The notes beneath the pieces are model-generated. The model did not search any database. It saw only the letters and a program-made list of their open reading frames with translations, and was not told where the DNA came from. A stretch of 47,297 nucleotides of DNA, taken from assembly GCA_036744795.1 (NCBI GenBank), contig DAIOHK010000017.1, positions 1 to 47,297 of the forward strand. The letters run 5' to 3'. This DNA is from UBA5486 sp036744795. GTDB lineage: Bacteria > Bacillota > UBA4882 > UBA10575. Shown piece after piece: positions 1-7,631 of the stretch. Each line of letters opens with the position of its first letter. Within the stretch, counting starts at the first letter, position 1. A program made the position numbers and the translations under genes.

Positions 1-450
1 TTAATTGCAATTAAGGTTGATAACCGAGGACGGGTTGTTCTGATGCAACCAAATACTGGGGAGATCAACCGAATTGCTTCTGATGCTACAATAGCTGTTC
101 AACAACTAATGAAAAACACCAGAGATAAGATTTATATCCCCCTAGGGCAGCTTTTAGGAAGTCAGATTTTAGCAGGTAGTGGTCCAGATATACCTATTGT
201 TATTGTTCCTGTTGGTACAGTAGAAAGTAAGGTTTATGATCTTTTTGAACAAGCAGGTATTAATCAGACAAGACATAAAATATATTTGGAAGTTAAAACT
301 ACTGTTCGAATTATTGTCCCTTTACTTCAGTCTAATGTTCAGATTAGAGCGGAAGTTCCACTAACAGAAGCAATAATAATGGGTGAAGTACCACAGGTCT
401 ATTTTGGTGGGCAGCCAATAATCAGTCTTCCCCAGACGAAGGAAGATTGA
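1..450 (+). CDS. yunB: Sporulation protein YunB, C-terminal part
   Basis: The frame is open from base 1, so the gene begins outside the window; 149 codons plus the stop are visible. The stretch VVLMQPNTGEINRIASDAT followed by IYIPLGQLLGSQILAGSGP is typical of YunB, a small membrane-anchored protein of the mother-cell programme needed for efficient sporulation in Bacillus. The remaining part contains the amphipathic strands and the closing VPQVYFGG segment of the family. The N-terminal membrane anchor would lie upstream. The first visible ATG at base 43 is internal and is not the start. The gene converges on prs. The family call is from recognisable sequence; the exact role in this organism is inferred. 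Confidence 0.85.
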   Translation, partial: LIAIKVDNRGRVVLMQPNTGEINRIASDATIAVQQLMKNTRDKIYIPLGQLLGSQILAGSGPDIPIVIVPVGTVESKVYDLFEQAGINQTRHKIYLEVKTTVRIIVPLLQSNVQIRAEVPLTEAIIMGEVPQVYFGGQPIISLPQTKED

Positions 451-530
451 TTATCGATCTGTTACTCGATATACGCGTCTCTTTTCCCATAAATATTTAC
501 AATTTATCTTATATTATTGAAAATAAGTTA

Positions 531-564
531 ATGGATGGTAGTATTCATGTAGGCTACCATCCAT
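531..564. repeat. Perfect 11-bp inverted repeat downstream of yunB
   Basis: ATGGATGGTAG (531-541) is exactly complementary to CTACCATCCAT (554-564) around a 12-nt loop. It lies between the convergent yunB and prs genes. There is no T-tract on either side, so a classical intrinsic terminator is not shown; it may still end transcription or be a remnant of a mobile palindrome. Confidence 0.6.
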
Positions 565-629
565 TACGAAAAATTAAGGAATTCATAATCAGATTTAACC
601 ACAAAATATTGCTGTTATTTAACATGAGA

Positions 630-664
630 GCGGGATGATATCCCGCCTGGTCAGATGTTGTTTT
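630..664. repeat. GCGGGAT hairpin plus fragment of the dispersed repeat
   Basis: GCGGGAT (630-636) pairs with ATCCCGC (640-646). It is directly followed by CCTGGTCAGATGTTGTTT (647-664), which resembles the outer arm of the foldback at 40517-40728 and the left end of the repeat at 36746. The hairpin sits in the convergent yunB/prs gap and may act as a terminator, although the T-run is weak. Confidence 0.45.
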
Positions 665-691
665 ATCACGTCGGTTAGATGTGAATTAATA

Positions 692-1636
692 TTAATCGAA
701 AAGCGCACTAACAGATATATTCTGATGTATGCGGCGAATAGCATCCCCAAGTAAGGGAGCAACCGATAGAACCTTTAGATTAGGAAGATTTTTATTTTCA
801 GAAACCGGTAAGGTATTACAGACTACAAGCTCTTTAACGTTAGGACAGTTTAAACGTTCTAGGGCGGGTGGGGAAAAAATCCCGTGCGTTGCTAGAATAT
901 AGCTAGCTTTTGCGCCTCTTTCCTCTAATGCATCGATTACCTGAATTAGACTTCCTGCGGTATCAATCATATCATCAATAATAATCGGAGTTTTTCCCTC
1001 TACTTCACCGATGAAAAAAGACATTTCTGCTACATTTGGCGCTGGCCTTTTTTTATACATGACTCCTAAAGGTAGATGTAAATAGGCAGCAAGTTTCTCA
1101 GCTTTTTTTACACTGCCAGCATCTGGGGCGATCACCACACCATTTTCAAGGTCTTTTTCTAATATATATTGGGAGAGTTTAGGGAGTGCGGTGAGATGAT
1201 CAACAGGGATATTAAAGAAACCTTGAATAGCAGGGGAGTGTAAATCCATAGTTACGATCCGATCTACACCAGCGGTCGAAAGAATATCAGCTACCATCCG
1301 GGCAGTAATCGGTTCACGAGGAGCGGTTTTCTTTTCTTGACGAGCATAAGCATAAAAAGGTATTACAGCAGTAATTCGTCCTGCCGATGCTCTTTTTAAC
1401 GCATCAACCATAATCAAAAGTTCCATTAAAGTTTCATTAACAGGATTTGAAAATGGTTGAATAACAAAAACATCTACACCTCTAATACTTTCTTCAAAAC
1501 GAACATAGATTTCTCCATTAGCAAAACGGGAGATTCGGACTCCACCAAGGGAGATTCCCAAAAAAGCAGCAATTTCTTCTGCTAAGGCAGGGTTTGCTGT
1601 ACCGGAAAATAGTTTCATTCGATTATATTGGCTCAT
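692..1636 (-). CDS. prs: Ribose-phosphate pyrophosphokinase (PRPP synthetase)
   Basis: Transfers pyrophosphate from ATP to ribose 5-phosphate to give PRPP, the precursor for purines, pyrimidines, histidine, tryptophan and NAD; cytoplasmic. The 314-residue product matches the usual length of about 315. Visible motifs are FANGE (about 38-42), the ATP-binding ARQEKK (98-103), DLHS (131-134) and the PRPP-binding loop DDMIDTAGS (221-229). A longer reading frame extends upstream, but the start at 1636 is chosen because GGAGGTGA lies 5 nt before this ATG (MSQYN). The gene follows rpmB on the same strand, with a terminator between them. The identification is secure. Confidence 0.97.
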   Translation of the reverse strand: MSQYNRMKLFSGTANPALAEEIAAFLGISLGGVRISRFANGEIYVRFEESIRGVDVFVIQPFSNPVNETLMELLIMVDALKRASAGRITAVIPFYAYARQEKKTAPREPITARMVADILSTAGVDRIVTMDLHSPAIQGFFNIPVDHLTALPKLSQYILEKDLENGVVIAPDAGSVKKAEKLAAYLHLPLGVMYKKRPAPNVAEMSFFIGEVEGKTPIIIDDMIDTAGSLIQVIDALEERGAKASYILATHGIFSPPALERLNCPNVKELVVCNTLPVSENKNLPNLKVLSVAPLLGDAIRRIHQNISVSALFD

Positions 1637-1695
1637 TGGCGTCACCTCCATAATTTGAGGAAACAAATGGGTAAATTTTCTTAAACGTAGCAAAC

Positions 1696-1722
1696 AAAAA
1701 AGACCCGTAAAAGGCCTTTTTT
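1696..1722 (-). terminator. Intrinsic terminator of rpmB
   Basis: On the minus strand AAAAAAGGCC pairs with GGTCTTTTTT around a 7-nt loop, and the T-rich 3' arm provides the U-tract. It begins 18 nt after the rpmB stop codon and lies upstream of prs, which suggests that prs is at least partly transcribed separately. Confidence 0.7.
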
Positions 1723-1740
1723 GAGGGTACACTTTACACG

Positions 1741-1932
1741 TCAGATAGCTCTTTGTACCCTACCTGAACGCAAACAGCGGGTACAAACCCGAATAGTTTT
1801 TGGGGAACCATTAACTATAGCTTTAGTCCGTTTAATATTAGGTTTCCAAACACGTCTACTTTTAATATTAGAATGGCTGATTTTATTACCAGACTGTTGG
1901 TTTTTACTGCAAATATCGCACCGTACAGACAC
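1741..1932 (-). CDS. rpmB: 50S ribosomal protein L28
   Basis: Small basic protein of the large ribosomal subunit, 63 residues. The start MSVRCDICSKNQQSGN and the later CTRCLRSGRV are typical of the cysteine-bearing (C+) form of L28, with CxxC pairs near both ends that can bind zinc. GGAGGTG precedes the start. Divergent placement against the asp23/yloU-fakA operon is the same order as around B. subtilis rpmB-yloU-yloV, which supports the call. The 5' leader on the minus strand contains a long closed stem (1964-2079) that may regulate expression. Confidence 0.97.
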   Translation of the reverse strand: MSVRCDICSKNQQSGNKISHSNIKSRRVWKPNIKRTKAIVNGSPKTIRVCTRCLRSGRVQRAI

Positions 1933-1963
1933 TTTAATTACACCTCCAACTTTGCTTAATCAA

Positions 1964-2079
1964 GCTTTTTGCGTTGTGTTCTTTTTAAAAGGTCCCAACA
2001 CAATATATAGTGTTGGGCTTGTATTAGGCTATCAATATATTGTCCAGGGACAGAAAAAATCAATGACAACGCAAAAAGC
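1964..2079 (-). promoter_or_regulatory. Candidate structured leader RNA of rpmB
   Basis: GCTTTTTGCGTTGT (1964-1977) and ACAACGCAAAAAGC (2066-2079) are perfect 14-nt complements enclosing 88 nt. Inside lie a perfect 8-bp hairpin, CCCAACAC (1994-2001) with GTGTTGGG (2010-2017), and a self-complementary TGTCC-AGGGACA element near 2041-2052. Together these could form a multi-branch RNA ending about 30 nt before the rpmB start. It might be an autoregulatory ribosomal-protein leader or a short inverted-repeat mobile element. I do not recognise it as a named family. Confidence 0.5.
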
Positions 2080-2490
2080 CCTAATCCATACTGAATAGAT
2101 TTTACCATATCACGAAATGTACCGCAAGATTATTAGGGTAAATATTAATTAAATACGCAAAGTTAGAAAAAGACAATTTCTGCGAATAAAAGATAAGCGC
2201 TTTTTGTAGTTAAATGAATTTTGCAGGTAATTGAGGGAATTGCATAAAACCTAGTGTTTAGCTATTATTAGAGGGCATTGTCTAACTTCCAAATCCCTTA
2301 TCATAATATATTGTTAGACAAATCTCAGTGGAACTATCCAATATATTGTGGCTGAATATTAAAAAATTGAACTATGAAATTTCTTTAATTATGAAATTTG
2401 CCTAGATTATCATATTAATAGAGAAAGAAGGAGATTATGATTTTTAAAAGAAGTTATTGAAGGTTAATAATAAATTAAGTAATAATAAGA
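2080..2490. other. AT-rich divergent intergenic region between rpmB and asp23
   Basis: No credible gene is seen. The region holds an 8-bp inverted repeat TGTCTAAC (2279-2286)/GTTAGACA (2313-2320) and two copies of AATATATTGT (2305-2314, 2340-2349), with a third copy at 2034-2043. It also holds a copy of a short AGGGAATTGCATAA-type repeat at 2231-2247. Promoters for both divergent operons must lie here, but none could be assigned confidently. Confidence 0.5.
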
Positions 2491-2589
2491 GGTGTATCTT
2501 AAACTAAAATTGATCTCGTTTTTGCGGTTTTTTCCGAAAAGAGCAGGAATTTAACTAAAGAGAGCGAATATAGTTTAAGATTTTACACC
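2491..2589 (+). promoter_or_regulatory. Candidate structured 5' leader of the asp23-fakA operon
   Basis: GGTGTATCTTAAACTA near 2491-2506 pairs with TAGTTTAAGA and TTTTACACC at 2571-2589, closing a long stem with small bulges. Within it CTCGTTTTTGCGG/CCGAAAAGAG (2515-2542) forms a second stem with a T-rich loop. It is followed by an unpaired GCAGGAATTT ... GAGAGCGAATA tract. The structure ends just before the AAAAGGAGGT ribosome-binding site, the position of a riboswitch or protein-binding leader. No named family is assigned. Confidence 0.5.
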
Positions 2590-2607
2590 TAAAAGGAGGT
2601 CTAATCT

Positions 2608-2979
2608 GTGGAGAGAAACCTCTCCGTCAAGTCTCAAAAGTCTTTGGGAACTATTGACGTAGCCCCAGATGCCATTGCCATGGTAGCAGGTATTGCTGCC
2701 TTGGAATGTTTTGGATTAGTTGGGATGTCATCTCGGAGTCTGCAGGATGGTATTGCAGAAATTCTGTTGGGAAAAGAAAACTTAACAAAAGGAATTGAAG
2801 TGCGGATTGATAATAACCGGGTTATTCTGGATCTATATGTAATTATTGAGTATGGAACCAGAATCAATGAGGTTGCCCATAATGTAATTGAAAATGTAAA
2901 ATATGCTATTGAAAGCCAGTTAGGGTTAAGCGTGACTAAGGTAAATGTTAATGTTATGGGAGTTCGCACGGGGAATTAA
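2608..2979 (+). CDS. yloU: Asp23/Gls24 family envelope stress protein (YloU)
   Basis: A 123-residue Asp23/Gls24 domain protein. The family is small, acidic, often membrane-associated through partners, and linked to envelope stress; its biochemical role is not established. The segments IDVAPDAIAMVAGIAALEC and VDLYVIIEYG-like strands are typical. The start is GTG at 2608 with AAAAGGAGGT 7 nt upstream. It is followed after 26 bp by fakA, the standard yloU-yloV order. A candidate structured leader lies directly upstream. The annotation is confident at family level. Confidence 0.92.
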   Translation: MERNLSVKSQKSLGTIDVAPDAIAMVAGIAALECFGLVGMSSRSLQDGIAEILLGKENLTKGIEVRIDNNRVILDLYVIIEYGTRINEVAHNVIENVKYAIESQLGLSVTKVNVNVMGVRTGN

Positions 2980-3005
2980 CGGCAAAGTGTAGGGAGGGTC
3001 AAGGA

Positions 3006-4637
3006 TTGAGCCTTGATTTTATCGATGGACCAAAATTAAAAGAAATACTTGCTGCAGGTGTTGAAACTCTTACGGAGCATAAGGAAGAAGTGGATGATTT
3101 AAACGTCTTCCCTGTTCCTGACGGAGATACAGGAACTAATATGTCTCTGACATTTCAGGCAGCTTTACGAGAAGCTGAAAAGGCTTCTGACAAGGTCCCG
3201 GACATTTTAGAACTTGCTGCCCAAGGGGCGCTAATGGGAGCTAGAGGTAATTCCGGAGTAATTGTTTCTCAATTTTTCCGCGGGTTTGCTAAAGCAGTAG
3301 GTAAAGCAGAAAAATTAGGAATTCCTGAGATTACTAAAGGAATTAATGGAGCTTCTTCATTAGCTTATCAAGCTGTGAGAAAACCAGTAGAAGGGACAAT
3401 CCTTACTGTAGTCAGGGAGGCAGGAGAGAAAGCTACTAAGATCCAGGCCAAAGAGACGGATCTGATTAGCTTTATGGAAAAAATTTACAAACATGCTGAT
3501 AATATCCTGGAGAAAACTCCGGAGATGCTTCCCACTCTTAAACAGGCCGGAGTGGTGGATGCTGGTGGCAAGGGAGTTCTTTTTGTTTTTCTAGGAATGT
3601 TAGAAGCACTGAAAGGTAAACCGATAAAAAAACGTAAACCTAAGGAAGAAAAAACCGAGATTATTTCTGCTGCTAATTTTATTGATAGTGAACTTGATTT
3701 AGAGGAGATTTCTTTTCAATACTGTACAGAGTTTATTCTTCGGGGGAAAGAACTTTCGGTAGAAAGTATCAAATTGGATTTATCTCCACATGGAGATAGT
3801 ATGCTGGTAGTAGGGGATGAAAATACTGTAAAGATCCATATTCATACTAATAATCCTGGATTAATTCTAGATTATGCTGCTAGATTAGGGGATATGACAG
3901 AAATCCAGATCGATAATATGGCGGAGCAAAGCCAACAACGACTGGAGAAGATGCGACGGGATCAGCCCTCACAAGTTACCAAAGAAATTGGGATCGTAGC
4001 AGTAGTACCTGGGGAAGGCTTACAAAATATTTTCCGTAGCTTAGGGGTGGATGAGATCATTGAAGGTGGACAGACTATGAACCCTAGTACGGAGAATTTG
4101 TATCGTGCTGTAATGAAGATTCCTGCTAAACAGGTGATTATTCTCCCTAATAATGGAAATGTAATTATGACAGCCGGGCAAGTAGGAGAATTAACTGAAA
4201 TGCCGGTAGCTGTAGTTCCTTCAAAAACGATTCCACAGGGCGTGGCTGCTTTGATGTCATATAGTCCAATGGAAAGTTTAGTAAATAATCAGGAAGCCAT
4301 GACTCGAGCTTTAAGCGGAGTGATTACTGGTGAAGTAACTTTTGCCGTAAGAAACTCTTCCTATAATGGACTGAATATCCAAGAAGGAGATATTATTGGT
4401 TTAAAAGATGGGGATATCACATGTTTAGGGAAAGATGCTGCTCAGGTGCTTCTGGATCTGCTCTCAGCTTGTGTTGAGAATGATGATTCTTTTATTACTA
4501 TATACTATGGTCATGATGTTAATGAACGCGAAGCACAAAATGTCTTAGAAAAGGCACAGAGCCTTTTCCCTAGTGCAGAAGTTGAACTATACTATGGAGG
4601 ACAACCTTTATACTTTTATTTGTTTTCGGTAGAGTGA
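3006..4637 (+). CDS. fakA: Fatty acid kinase subunit A (DAK2/DegV-like, YloV)
   Basis: The ATP-binding subunit that phosphorylates fatty acids carried by FakB proteins, allowing exogenous or recycled fatty acids to enter phospholipid synthesis. The product has 543 residues, close to the family length of about 550. The nucleotide/Mg motif PVPDGDTGTNM (about 36-46) and RGNSGVIVSQFFRG (80-93) mark the N-terminal DhaL-like domain; the C-terminal half is DegV-like. The TTG start at 3006 is supported by GGAGGGTC just upstream. No fakB gene is seen in the window. It is probably co-transcribed with yloU. Confidence 0.93.
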   Translation: MSLDFIDGPKLKEILAAGVETLTEHKEEVDDLNVFPVPDGDTGTNMSLTFQAALREAEKASDKVPDILELAAQGALMGARGNSGVIVSQFFRGFAKAVGKAEKLGIPEITKGINGASSLAYQAVRKPVEGTILTVVREAGEKATKIQAKETDLISFMEKIYKHADNILEKTPEMLPTLKQAGVVDAGGKGVLFVFLGMLEALKGKPIKKRKPKEEKTEIISAANFIDSELDLEEISFQYCTEFILRGKELSVESIKLDLSPHGDSMLVVGDENTVKIHIHTNNPGLILDYAARLGDMTEIQIDNMAEQSQQRLEKMRRDQPSQVTKEIGIVAVVPGEGLQNIFRSLGVDEIIEGGQTMNPSTENLYRAVMKIPAKQVIILPNNGNVIMTAGQVGELTEMPVAVVPSKTIPQGVAALMSYSPMESLVNNQEAMTRALSGVITGEVTFAVRNSSYNGLNIQEGDIIGLKDGDITCLGKDAAQVLLDLLSACVENDDSFITIYYGHDVNEREAQNVLEKAQSLFPSAEVELYYGGQPLYFYLFSVE

Positions 4638-4685
4638 GACTTACGGAATAATAACTTTATAAAATAAATATTAAAGTGAGTTGCA

Positions 4686-5267
4686 ATGAGAATAACTGGA
4701 GGGAAATTTTGCGGACATAAGTTATTGAGCCCTTCTCATCAAGGCTTAAGACCAACTTCAGATATGGTGAGAGAGGCATTGTTTAATATTTTAGGCGATG
4801 CTGTATATGAAGGAAAGGTACTGGATCTTTTTGCCGGATCCGGAGCTCTAGGAATTGAGGCAATTAGCCGAGGCGCCAGAGCTGTTTACTTTGTAGAACA
4901 GGATCACCGAGGTCTACATTTATTAAAAAACAATCTCCAGCGATTTCCTGATATAAATGCTGAGGTCAGAGTCTTCCCGGCAGATGCTTTTCGGATTTTA
5001 TCTAAACTCAGCCGGGAAGGGGAAAAATTTGACCTTATTTTAATTGATCCACCTTATAAAGCTAATCTTTGGTTAAGAATTTTACAGAATATATCACAAT
5101 TGACACCGCTATCTGAATATGGCCAAATTGTACTGGAGATTCCTAAATACAATTTATTACCTGATGAAATAGGTAAATTAATCAGGATTGATAAAAGGGT
5201 ATATGGCGATGTGTCTTTGGAATTCTGGAAATATAAAACAAACGGAGCTGATAACCAATGGTTATAG
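4686..5267 (+). CDS. rsmD: 16S rRNA (guanine966-N2)-methyltransferase
   Basis: Methylates G966 of 16S rRNA using S-adenosylmethionine. It has 193 residues, normal for the family. MRITGGKFCGHKL at the start and RPTSDMVREALFNIL (22-36) are family signatures. The SAM-binding LDLFAGSGALG (46-56) and catalytic DPPY (121-124) are intact. Its last 10 bases overlap coaD, a very common pairing in Bacillota, so the two are translationally coupled. The upstream ribosome-binding site is weak (AAGTGAG). Confidence 0.95.
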   Translation: MRITGGKFCGHKLLSPSHQGLRPTSDMVREALFNILGDAVYEGKVLDLFAGSGALGIEAISRGARAVYFVEQDHRGLHLLKNNLQRFPDINAEVRVFPADAFRILSKLSREGEKFDLILIDPPYKANLWLRILQNISQLTPLSEYGQIVLEIPKYNLLPDEIGKLIRIDKRVYGDVSLEFWKYKTNGADNQWL

Positions 5268-5755
5268 CCATATGCCCGGGTAGTTTTGATCCGGTGACCA
5301 ATGGACATCTGGATATTATCCAGCGAGCCGCGAAAATATTTGATCAAGTTATTGTTGCAGTAGGCAAAAACCCGGGGAAAAAGCCACTTTTTACTATAGA
5401 AGAACGAGTTAAGCTTATAGAAAAGGCTGTAGCACATCTTGATAATGTAAGTGTTGACTATTTTACTGGTTTACAAGTAGAATATGCTAAGTCTCGTAAA
5501 GCCAAAGTTATTATTAAAGGGCTTAGGGCCCTTTCTGATTTTGAAGTTGAGTTTCAAATGGCTTTAACCAATAAGAAAATTGATCCTGATATTGAAACAA
5601 TGTTTATGATGACAGGAAATGAATACTCCTACCTTAGTTCTAGCATGATTAAAGAGATCGTGTATTTTGGGGGGAATCCAGAGGGATTAGTTCCGCCAGT
5701 AGTTCTTGAAGCCTTATTAAACAAGATGCGAAACCGAGAGGATAATAATGACTAA
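5258..5755 (+). CDS. coaD: Phosphopantetheine adenylyltransferase
   Basis: Catalyses the fourth step of coenzyme A synthesis, joining AMP from ATP to 4'-phosphopantetheine. The product is 165 residues with the nucleotidyltransferase motif GSFDPVTNGHLDI (8-20; the H17 region is catalytic) and the later YSYLSSSMIKEI helix corresponding to the family's second ATP-binding motif. It overlaps rsmD upstream and the coiled-coil gene downstream by 8 bp, so the three form one translation-coupled group. Confidence 0.97.
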   Translation: MVIAICPGSFDPVTNGHLDIIQRAAKIFDQVIVAVGKNPGKKPLFTIEERVKLIEKAVAHLDNVSVDYFTGLQVEYAKSRKAKVIIKGLRALSDFEVEFQMALTNKKIDPDIETMFMMTGNEYSYLSSSMIKEIVYFGGNPEGLVPPVVLEALLNKMRNREDNND

Positions 5756-6233
5756 AAACCATTTTGTGTTTCTTCTTAATCGCTTAGAAGAAATTATTAA
5801 GAAGAGTCCGAAAATAGCAGGACGTTCTTTAATTATTACTGATGAGGCACTAGAGGTCTTAGAAAAAATGAGTATTACTCTTCCTTCCGAATTGAAAGAG
5901 GCTCAAGAGATGATCAAGATGAGGGATGAAATTTTGCAAAAGGCGGAAGAGGAAGCTGGAAACATCAAAAGCAAGTCGGTTGCAGAAGCCAAAAAGTTAC
6001 TATCTGAACATCATCTAATTAAGTTAGCGGAGGATGAGAGCCGGGTAATTAAATCTAACGCCTATGAATATGCGCAACAGGTTGAGATTGAATTAGCTCA
6101 GTATGCTCGCGGAATTCTGGAAAAATTAGAGCAAAACCTTATAGAAGCCTTAAGAGTTGTCCATAAAGCGGTTGATGAATATACAGAGCAGGAAGGAAAT
6201 ACCAAAGAACGTATTGATAATAATGAGGAGTAA
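5748..6233 (+). CDS. Coiled-coil protein of unknown function downstream of coaD
   Basis: A 161-residue charged protein with long heptad-like helices rich in Glu, Lys and Ala (about residues 40-150) and no membrane segment or signal peptide. It resembles the small 'ATPase-like' or F0 b-subunit-like coiled-coil proteins often found after rsmD-coaD in Clostridia, but no catalytic motif is visible. The start overlaps the coaD stop (ATG at 5748), which implies coupled translation. The function is not known to me; a scaffold or division-related role would be speculation. Confidence 0.75.
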   Translation: MTKNHFVFLLNRLEEIIKKSPKIAGRSLIITDEALEVLEKMSITLPSELKEAQEMIKMRDEILQKAEEEAGNIKSKSVAEAKKLLSEHHLIKLAEDESRVIKSNAYEYAQQVEIELAQYARGILEKLEQNLIEALRVVHKAVDEYTEQEGNTKERIDNNEE

Positions 6234-6272
6234 AGGCTGATTAGGAAAAGGAGTGTAATACCAGTAGAACAG

Positions 6273-6950
6273 ATGAGGAGCAAACTTTCAATTGCGATTG
6301 ATGGCCCAGCTGGTTCCGGTAAAAGTACGGTTGCCAGAAGAGTCGCTGAAATACTGGGTATTTTATACTTAGATACCGGAGCAATGTATCGTGCTGTTAC
6401 CTTAAAAGCACTACAGGATGGTATTTATCTTGATGATCACGAAAAATTGACTGCTTTAGCCAATCAGGTTGAACTGAAGTTCAAGAAGATGTCGGATGGG
6501 GCATACCAGTTGTTTATGGATGGTAAAAATATTAATGAGGAGATTAGTTCTTTTGTAGTTACTGAGAATGTTTCTCAAGTAGCTGCGGTTAGTGGTGTAA
6601 GGGAAGCCTTGGTGCAAAGGCAAAAACAAATAGGTGCTGAAAGTGGAGTAGTTATGGATGGTCGTGATATCGGAACGGTTGTTTTACCACACGCTGATTT
6701 AAAGATTTTCCTAACAGCCTCTCTTGAAGAAAGAGCTCAAAGGCGATGGTTGGAACTGAAAGCAAAAGGAATTAATGTTTCGAAACAGAAGATTAGTGAA
6801 GATCTAAAACAACGTGATGCTTTTGATTCAAATCGGGAAATTTCGCCCTTACGACCAGCCGATGATAGTATTACTATTGATACCACTGGTATGAGTATCG
6901 AACAAGTGACTGAAAAGATTGTAAATTTGTCTAAACACAATCAGAACTAA
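6273..6950 (+). CDS. cmk: Cytidylate kinase
   Basis: Phosphorylates CMP and dCMP to the diphosphates. The 225-residue product has the P-loop GPAGSGKST (11-19), LDTGAMYR (33-40) and DGRDIGT (129-135), all diagnostic. The ATG at 6273 is taken as the start because it gives the normal N-terminus; the nearest ribosome-binding site (AAAGGAG, 6247-6253) is about 19 nt away, longer than usual, and no alternative start lies between. It leads the typical cmk-plsC-ispH-rpsA run. Confidence 0.95.
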   Translation: MRSKLSIAIDGPAGSGKSTVARRVAEILGILYLDTGAMYRAVTLKALQDGIYLDDHEKLTALANQVELKFKKMSDGAYQLFMDGKNINEEISSFVVTENVSQVAAVSGVREALVQRQKQIGAESGVVMDGRDIGTVVLPHADLKIFLTASLEERAQRRWLELKAKGINVSKQKISEDLKQRDAFDSNREISPLRPADDSITIDTTGMSIEQVTEKIVNLSKHNQN

Positions 6951-7018
6951 GCTAGGGACAGGCGAATATGTAGGTTTCGCCTTATTCTTTTACTTATTTA
7001 TGCAGGAGGCTTGAGTAG

Positions 7019-7609
7019 GTGCTTTATAATATTGCCCGGAGAATTCTATACTTATATCTTAAGGTATTTCATAGGTTTAAGGTTTATGGAGAAGAATATC
7101 TACCCTTAGAAGGTGGAGTAATAGTTGTAAGTAACCATACTAATTTTATTGACCCGATCGTTGTAGGTTGTAGCTTACGAAAGAGGCAAGTTTGTTTTAT
7201 GGCTAAAGAGGAGCTTTTCCGGATTCCGTTCTTTGGTCAGATTATAAAAAAATTGGGGGCTTTTCCGGTTAGAAGGGGCAAAGGTGACCGCTCTGCCTTT
7301 AGAACAGCTTTTGAGATTTTAAAACAGAAGAAGGTATTAGGGATGTTCCCGGAAGGAACAAGATATAAAGATGGAAAAATCCATTCGATTCGTCAGGGAG
7401 CAACTTTACTTGCTGCCGAATCTGGGGCAAAAGTTTTACCAATGATCATCCGGGGGACAAATAATTTAAAACTATTTCGTTTCCCTGAAATAAAAGTTTA
7501 TATTGGAGAGGCTTTCACTATTGAACAAGCCGAATCAAAAAAAGAAATGATTATTAAGGGAACAGCGGAGATTTACTCCCGATTACTTTATTTATGGGAA
7601 AATGCTTAA
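7019..7609 (+). CDS. plsC: 1-acyl-sn-glycerol-3-phosphate acyltransferase
   Basis: Adds the second acyl chain to lysophosphatidic acid to form phosphatidic acid at the membrane. It has 196 residues. The catalytic HX4D motif is NHTNFID (His40, Asp45) and the substrate-binding FPEGTR is at 110-115. A GTG start at 7019 follows GCAGGAGG by about 10 nt. It is positioned between cmk and ispH, the usual clostridial order. Confidence 0.93.
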   Translation: MLYNIARRILYLYLKVFHRFKVYGEEYLPLEGGVIVVSNHTNFIDPIVVGCSLRKRQVCFMAKEELFRIPFFGQIIKKLGAFPVRRGKGDRSAFRTAFEILKQKKVLGMFPEGTRYKDGKIHSIRQGATLLAAESGAKVLPMIIRGTNNLKLFRFPEIKVYIGEAFTIEQAESKKEMIIKGTAEIYSRLLYLWENA

Positions 7610-7631
7610 AATAGCTTAGGGTGGAGGAAAG

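Noticed and set aside
447..638. 63-codon open frame after yunB on the plus strand
   Set aside because: It runs through the perfect inverted repeat, has no ribosome-binding site and shows no family resemblance.
1721..2098. 125-codon plus-strand frame over rpmB
   Set aside because: Antisense to rpmB and its leader; the L28 reading is unambiguous.
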